Origin: Arthrobacter sp. B3I4
GTDB taxonomy: Bacteria > Actinomycetota > Actinomycetes > Actinomycetales > Micrococcaceae
Length of the DNA stretch: 64,000 bases
Reading direction: 5' to 3'
Assembly: GCF_030816855.1 (NCBI RefSeq)
Contig: NZ_JAUSYK010000001.1
Span: 930,001 to 994,000, forward strand
Shown: positions 60,980-64,000 of the stretch, piece after piece
How the letters are laid out: every line of letters starts with the position of its first letter
Position numbering within the stretch: the first letter of the stretch is position 1
Notes under the pieces: model-generated
Database searches by the model: none
What the model was told of the DNA's origin: nothing
The model's input: only the letters and a program-made list of their open reading frames with translations
Position numbers and translations under genes: made by a program

Positions 60980-63361
60980 ATGAAAATCGCAATCATCGGC
61001 GGCGGTCCGGGCGGACTGTACTTCGCCGCCCTCATGAAACAGCTGGATCCGAAGCACGAGGTCACCGTCTGGGAGCGGAACGCCGCGAGCGACACCTTCG
61101 GTTTCGGTGTTGTCTTCAGCGACGAGACTCTCGGCGGCATCGGCAACGCGGACACCGTGATCGCCGAGTACATGTCCAAGCGTTTTGCCCGCTGGACGGA
61201 CATTGACATTCATTTCCGGGGTGAGCAGCACACGGTCGGCGGCCAGGGCTTCGCCGCCATGAGCCGCAAGGAACTGCTCGAGCTGCTGCAGCACCGCTGC
61301 GCCGAACTGGGCGTGGACCTGCGTTTCAGCACCCTCGCCCCGGACGTCGAGGAACTCAGCAGCGACTACGACCTCGTCCTTGCCGCCGACGGCGTGAACT
61401 CCGCCGTCCGGTCCCGCTTCGCCGACGTTTTCCAGCCAAGCCTGGACGTCCGCAGGTCCAAGTACATGTGGCTTGGCACCGACCTCGTGTTTGAGGCGTT
61501 CAAGTTCTTTGTCAAGGAAACCGAACACGGCACCATGCAGATCCACGGCTACCCTTACTCCGACCAGGGCAGCACCTTCATCGTCGAAATGCACGAGGAT
61601 GTGTGGCGCCGCGCCGGTTTTGACGCCACCGAGGACCAGGCCTTCAAGCCCGGCGAAAGCGACGAGGCGGCCGTGGATAAGATTCGTGAACTTTTCGCCA
61701 CGGAACTCGAGGGCCACGAGGTCCTGGTCAACAACTCCAAGTGGCTCAACTTCACCACCGTCCGCAACGAGTCCTGGCGGCACGGCAACATCGTGCTCCT
61801 CGGTGATGCCGCCCACACGGCCCACTTCTCCATCGGCTCCGGCACCAAATTGGCGATGGAGGACTCCCTGGCCCTGGCCGCCTGCCTGCATGAACACGCC
61901 GAACTCGGGGCCGCCCTGGAGGCCTACGAAACTGAACGCAGGCCCGTCGTCGAGTCCACCCAGCGCGCCGCGCAGGCATCGCTGGAATGGTTCGAGAACA
62001 TTGGCATGTACAAGGACCAGAACCCGGTCCAGTTCTGCTTCAACCTGCTCACCCGCAGCCGCCGGATCACCTACGACAACCTCAAGCTGCGAGATCCCGA
62101 GTTCGCAGCCCGGGTGGACGAGGAATTTGCCCGCAGCCAGGGCATTGCGTCCAGCGCACCTGCCATGTTCCAGCCCTACCGCATCGGCGGGCTGGAACTC
62201 AAGAACCGGATCGTCGTCTCGCCGATGGACATGTACTCGGCAACCGACGGCGTGCCGGGTAACTTCCACCTCGTCCACCTCGGCAGCAAGGCCCTCGGCG
62301 GCGCCGGCCTGGTGATGACCGAGATGGTCTGTGTGTCCGAAACCGGCCGCATCACGCCAGGCTGCAGCGGGCTCTATAACGACGTGCAGCAGGAGAGCTG
62401 GCGCGAAATCGTCGAGTTCGTACACACCCGGTCGACGGCGGCTCTCGGCGTCCAGCTGGGGCATTCAGGCCGGAAGGGTTCGACCAAACTCATGTGGGAA
62501 GGCATCGATGAGCCGCTCCCGGACGGCGGCTGGGAGCCGGTAGGCCCATCGGCAGTTCCCTACGGCCCGGGCAGCCCGGCGCCGCGCGAAATCGGCCGCA
62601 CCGAAATGGACGAGATCCGGGACGAGTTCGTCGCGGCCAGTGTCCGGGCTGCCGCTGCCGGCTTCGACCTGCTGGAATTGCACTGCGCGCACGGCTACCT
62701 CCTGTCGGCCTTCCTCTCCCCGCTGGCCAACCGTCGCACCGACGAATACGGCGGATCGCTGGAAAACCGGCTGCGGTACCCGCTGGAGGTGTTCGACGCC
62801 GTCCGCGCTGCCTGGCCCGCCGACCGGCCGATGACCGTGCGGCTCTCCGCCACGGACTGGGCACCCGGCGGCAACGACGAGCATGATGCCGTCGCGATTG
62901 CCCGGGCGTTCGTGGAGCACGGCGCCGACGGCGTGGACGTTTCCTCGGGCCAGGTGGTCAAGGAGGAGAAGCCGGCGTATGGCCGGAGCTATCAGACGCC
63001 GTTCGCTGACCGGATCCGGCAGGAGGTGGCGCAGAAGGCGGGCGCGGCCGTGATCGCGGTGGGGGCGGTGTCCTCCTACGACGATGTGAACTCGATCCTG
63101 CTGGCAGGCAGGGCGGACCTCTGCGCCCTCGGCCGCACGCACCTGTTCGATCCGCAGTGGACCCTGCACGCGGCGAGCGAGCAGGATTACCGCGGGCCCG
63201 GTGCAGACTGGCCACAGCAGTTCCGGGCCGGCAGCCGGAAGCCTCCGGCAGCCCGCACCGACGCCGTCCGGCCCCGGCTGGCGCTGGTGCGTGAGCCGGA
63301 ACTGGCAGAACTGCCGACACATCTGCGCTGGACGCCCGCGAAAGAAACGGCTTCGGTCTAG
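60980..63361 (+). CDS. Fused aryl-CoA flavin monooxygenase / old-yellow-enzyme reductase (2-aminobenzoyl-CoA or salicylyl-CoA type)
   Basis: 793 aa from the ATG of MKIAIIGGGPGGLYFAALMK, GAGAGG 7 nt upstream. Residues 1-385 are a PHBH-type FAD monooxygenase (GGGPGG, AADGVNSAVRSRF, LLGDAAHTAHFSIGSGTKLAMEDSLALA). Residues about 395-793 are an NADH:flavin oxidoreductase barrel (MFQPYRIGGLELKNRIVVSPMDMYSA, VQLGHSGRKGS, LHCAHGYLLSAFLSPLANRRTDEYGGSLENR). This two-domain form is that of 2-aminobenzoyl-CoA monooxygenase/reductase of Azoarcus, annotated elsewhere as salicylyl-CoA 5-hydroxylase/oxidoreductase. It hydroxylates C5 and may reduce the ring. Confidence 0.92.
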   Translation: MKIAIIGGGPGGLYFAALMKQLDPKHEVTVWERNAASDTFGFGVVFSDETLGGIGNADTVIAEYMSKRFARWTDIDIHFRGEQHTVGGQGFAAMSRKELLELLQHRCAELGVDLRFSTLAPDVEELSSDYDLVLAADGVNSAVRSRFADVFQPSLDVRRSKYMWLGTDLVFEAFKFFVKETEHGTMQIHGYPYSDQGSTFIVEMHEDVWRRAGFDATEDQAFKPGESDEAAVDKIRELFATELEGHEVLVNNSKWLNFTTVRNESWRHGNIVLLGDAAHTAHFSIGSGTKLAMEDSLALAACLHEHAELGAALEAYETERRPVVESTQRAAQASLEWFENIGMYKDQNPVQFCFNLLTRSRRITYDNLKLRDPEFAARVDEEFARSQGIASSAPAMFQPYRIGGLELKNRIVVSPMDMYSATDGVPGNFHLVHLGSKALGGAGLVMTEMVCVSETGRITPGCSGLYNDVQQESWREIVEFVHTRSTAALGVQLGHSGRKGSTKLMWEGIDEPLPDGGWEPVGPSAVPYGPGSPAPREIGRTEMDEIRDEFVAASVRAAAAGFDLLELHCAHGYLLSAFLSPLANRRTDEYGGSLENRLRYPLEVFDAVRAAWPADRPMTVRLSATDWAPGGNDEHDAVAIARAFVEHGADGVDVSSGQVVKEEKPAYGRSYQTPFADRIRQEVAQKAGAAVIAVGAVSSYDDVNSILLAGRADLCALGRTHLFDPQWTLHAASEQDYRGPGADWPQQFRAGSRKPPAARTDAVRPRLALVREPELAELPTHLRWTPAKETASV

Positions 63362-63364
63362 TAA

Positions 63365-63802
63365 CTAGCCCTGGCGGGCGGTGATTCTGGCTCTGAATTC
63401 GGCCGGCCACGGGCTCGCGGCCTTTGCGCCGCGAGCCACGTGGGCCGTGACAAAGGAGCCGTGGGCGGCCAGGGCGCGGGGTTCACCGCCGAATTCCTCG
63501 CCCCACACTTCAAAGCTGAACGTCATGGACGCGCCGCCGATCTTCTCCACCACTACGGTGGTGGTAACCCGCTGGCCGAAGAACAACTTCGCCCGGTAGT
63601 TGAGCTCCTGGCGAACCCGGGGCGCCGAAGGGAAGTACTCCGGCAGATCCAGGTCCCGGAACAGCTTGGCCTCGCAGGCCTCGACAAAACGGAGTACCGC
63701 CGAATTGTGCTGGTGCCCCGCCGCATCGGTGTCCACCCATTCAATGGTCCGCTCCAGGGTTGCCGTCGTGGCAGCGCCGGGGAGGGGTTGCACGGGGTTC
63801 AT
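63365..63802 (-). CDS. Single-hotdog acyl-CoA thioesterase (4-hydroxybenzoyl-CoA thioesterase type)
   Basis: 145 aa. The N-terminal EWVDTDAAGHQHNSAVLRFVEACEAKLFRDL carries the Asp of 4HBT-type thioesterases, followed by LNYRAKLFFGQRVTTTVVVEKIGGASMTFSFEVWG. Likely hydrolyses an aromatic or alicyclic CoA thioester of the pathway, for example gentisyl-CoA to gentisate if the substrate is salicylate. Its stop is 3 bp from the stop of the convergent monooxygenase gene, with no terminator between them. Confidence 0.88.
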   Translation of the reverse strand: MNPVQPLPGAATTATLERTIEWVDTDAAGHQHNSAVLRFVEACEAKLFRDLDLPEYFPSAPRVRQELNYRAKLFFGQRVTTTVVVEKIGGASMTFSFEVWGEEFGGEPRALAAHGSFVTAHVARGAKAASPWPAEFRARITARQG

Positions 63803-63882
63803 GGGGGCCGCCTGAAAGTTCGAAGAGAAGTCAGCAACAGTGCAGTTCGTAGCAGCTGCATTACTCGATGGAAGGTAAGTCC

Positions 63883-64000
63883 ATGGTAGTAGGTTCCCCT
63901 GTTTCCTCCGCCGTCCCGGCCGGCCCCGCGCATTCGCCGGCGGCCACGGTCGCGCAGCTCGTGGGTCAGACCCTGGCGGAGCTCGGCGTCGGCCATGTCT
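63883..64000 (+). CDS. Start of a thiamine-diphosphate-dependent enzyme (truncated by window end)
   Basis: ATG at 63883 with GGAAGG 7 nt upstream; an in-frame ATG at 63868 would add 5 residues. The visible 39 residues end with ATVAQLVGQTLAELGVGHV, the N-terminal helix and strand that open acetolactate-synthase-like TPP enzymes. Divergent from the thioesterase gene. If it belongs to the island, it could act on a ring-derived ketone or 2-oxo acid; this cannot be settled from 39 residues. Confidence 0.65.
   Translation, partial: MVVGSPVSSAVPAGPAHSPAATVAQLVGQTLAELGVGHV

Noticed and set aside
60758..62464. 568-codon minus-strand open frame opposite the fused monooxygenase
   Set aside because: Same kind of shadow; no family features.

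Overview
The window looks like chromosomal DNA of a high-GC actinobacterium of the Arthrobacter / Pseudarthrobacter type (Micrococcaceae). The support is high GC with strong third-position GC bias, two 16S genes with Arthrobacter-like sequence, rRNA spacers without tRNA genes, frequent GTG starts, 4-nt coupled overlaps (ATGA/GTGA), and several genes whose -10-like hexamer lies only 6-7 nt before the start codon, as in leaderless actinobacterial mRNAs. The genus is inferred from these features; no search was run.

Layout. 1-4.7 kb: end of a Wadjet/MksBEF-type SMC operon (jetA partial, jetB, jetC). 4.7-9.2 kb: FBP zinc-finger protein, YciI, MarR regulator, a glutaminase-STAS-cNMP fusion, and an SGNH hydrolase. 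9.2-12.0 kb (minus strand): a flavin-based extracytoplasmic electron-transfer operon (ferric-reductase-like membrane flavoprotein, secreted FMN-binding protein, ApbE flavinyltransferase). 12.5-13.3 kb: zinc-free L28-L33-S14 operon with a strong terminator. 13.5-28.3 kb: two complete rRNA operons in direct orientation, offset by 8780 bp, with a CtpE-like P-type ATPase on the opposite strand between them. The 16S copies differ only in helix 6, by compensatory changes.

28.5-33.1 kb: HU, then a CopD-CtaG copper/cytochrome-oxidase assembly membrane protein coupled to a thioredoxin-NHL protein. 33.1-37.6 kb (minus): an anchored protein of unknown function, a HerA-like DUF853 ATPase, a DJ-1/PfpI protein and an aldo/keto reductase. 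37.7-41.5 kb: an M20 amidohydrolase preceded by a coupled 21-codon ORF, a metal amidohydrolase and a luciferase-like monooxygenase. 41.5-44.3 kb (minus): HNH nuclease lipoprotein, AEC transporter, PanD. 44.3-50.6 kb: a proline-use module (LysR regulator, divergent amino acid permease, full-length PutA) in which permease and PutA share a 59-nt promoter/operator layout. 50.7-55.3 kb: a zinc-ribbon protein, a LysR/MFS divergent pair, a carboxyethylornithine-synthase-like dehydrogenase coupled to a tiny basic protein, and tRNA-Gly(CCC).

55.4-64 kb: an aromatic acid catabolic island built around a CoA ligase and a fused flavin monooxygenase/old-yellow-enzyme protein (2-aminobenzoyl-CoA monooxygenase/reductase or salicylyl-CoA 5-hydroxylase type). 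It also has a PaaX regulator, RidA, FAH-family hydrolase, small cupin, two thioesterases and the start of a TPP enzyme. This is the most interesting region: the pathway logic is readable, but its exact substrate is not.
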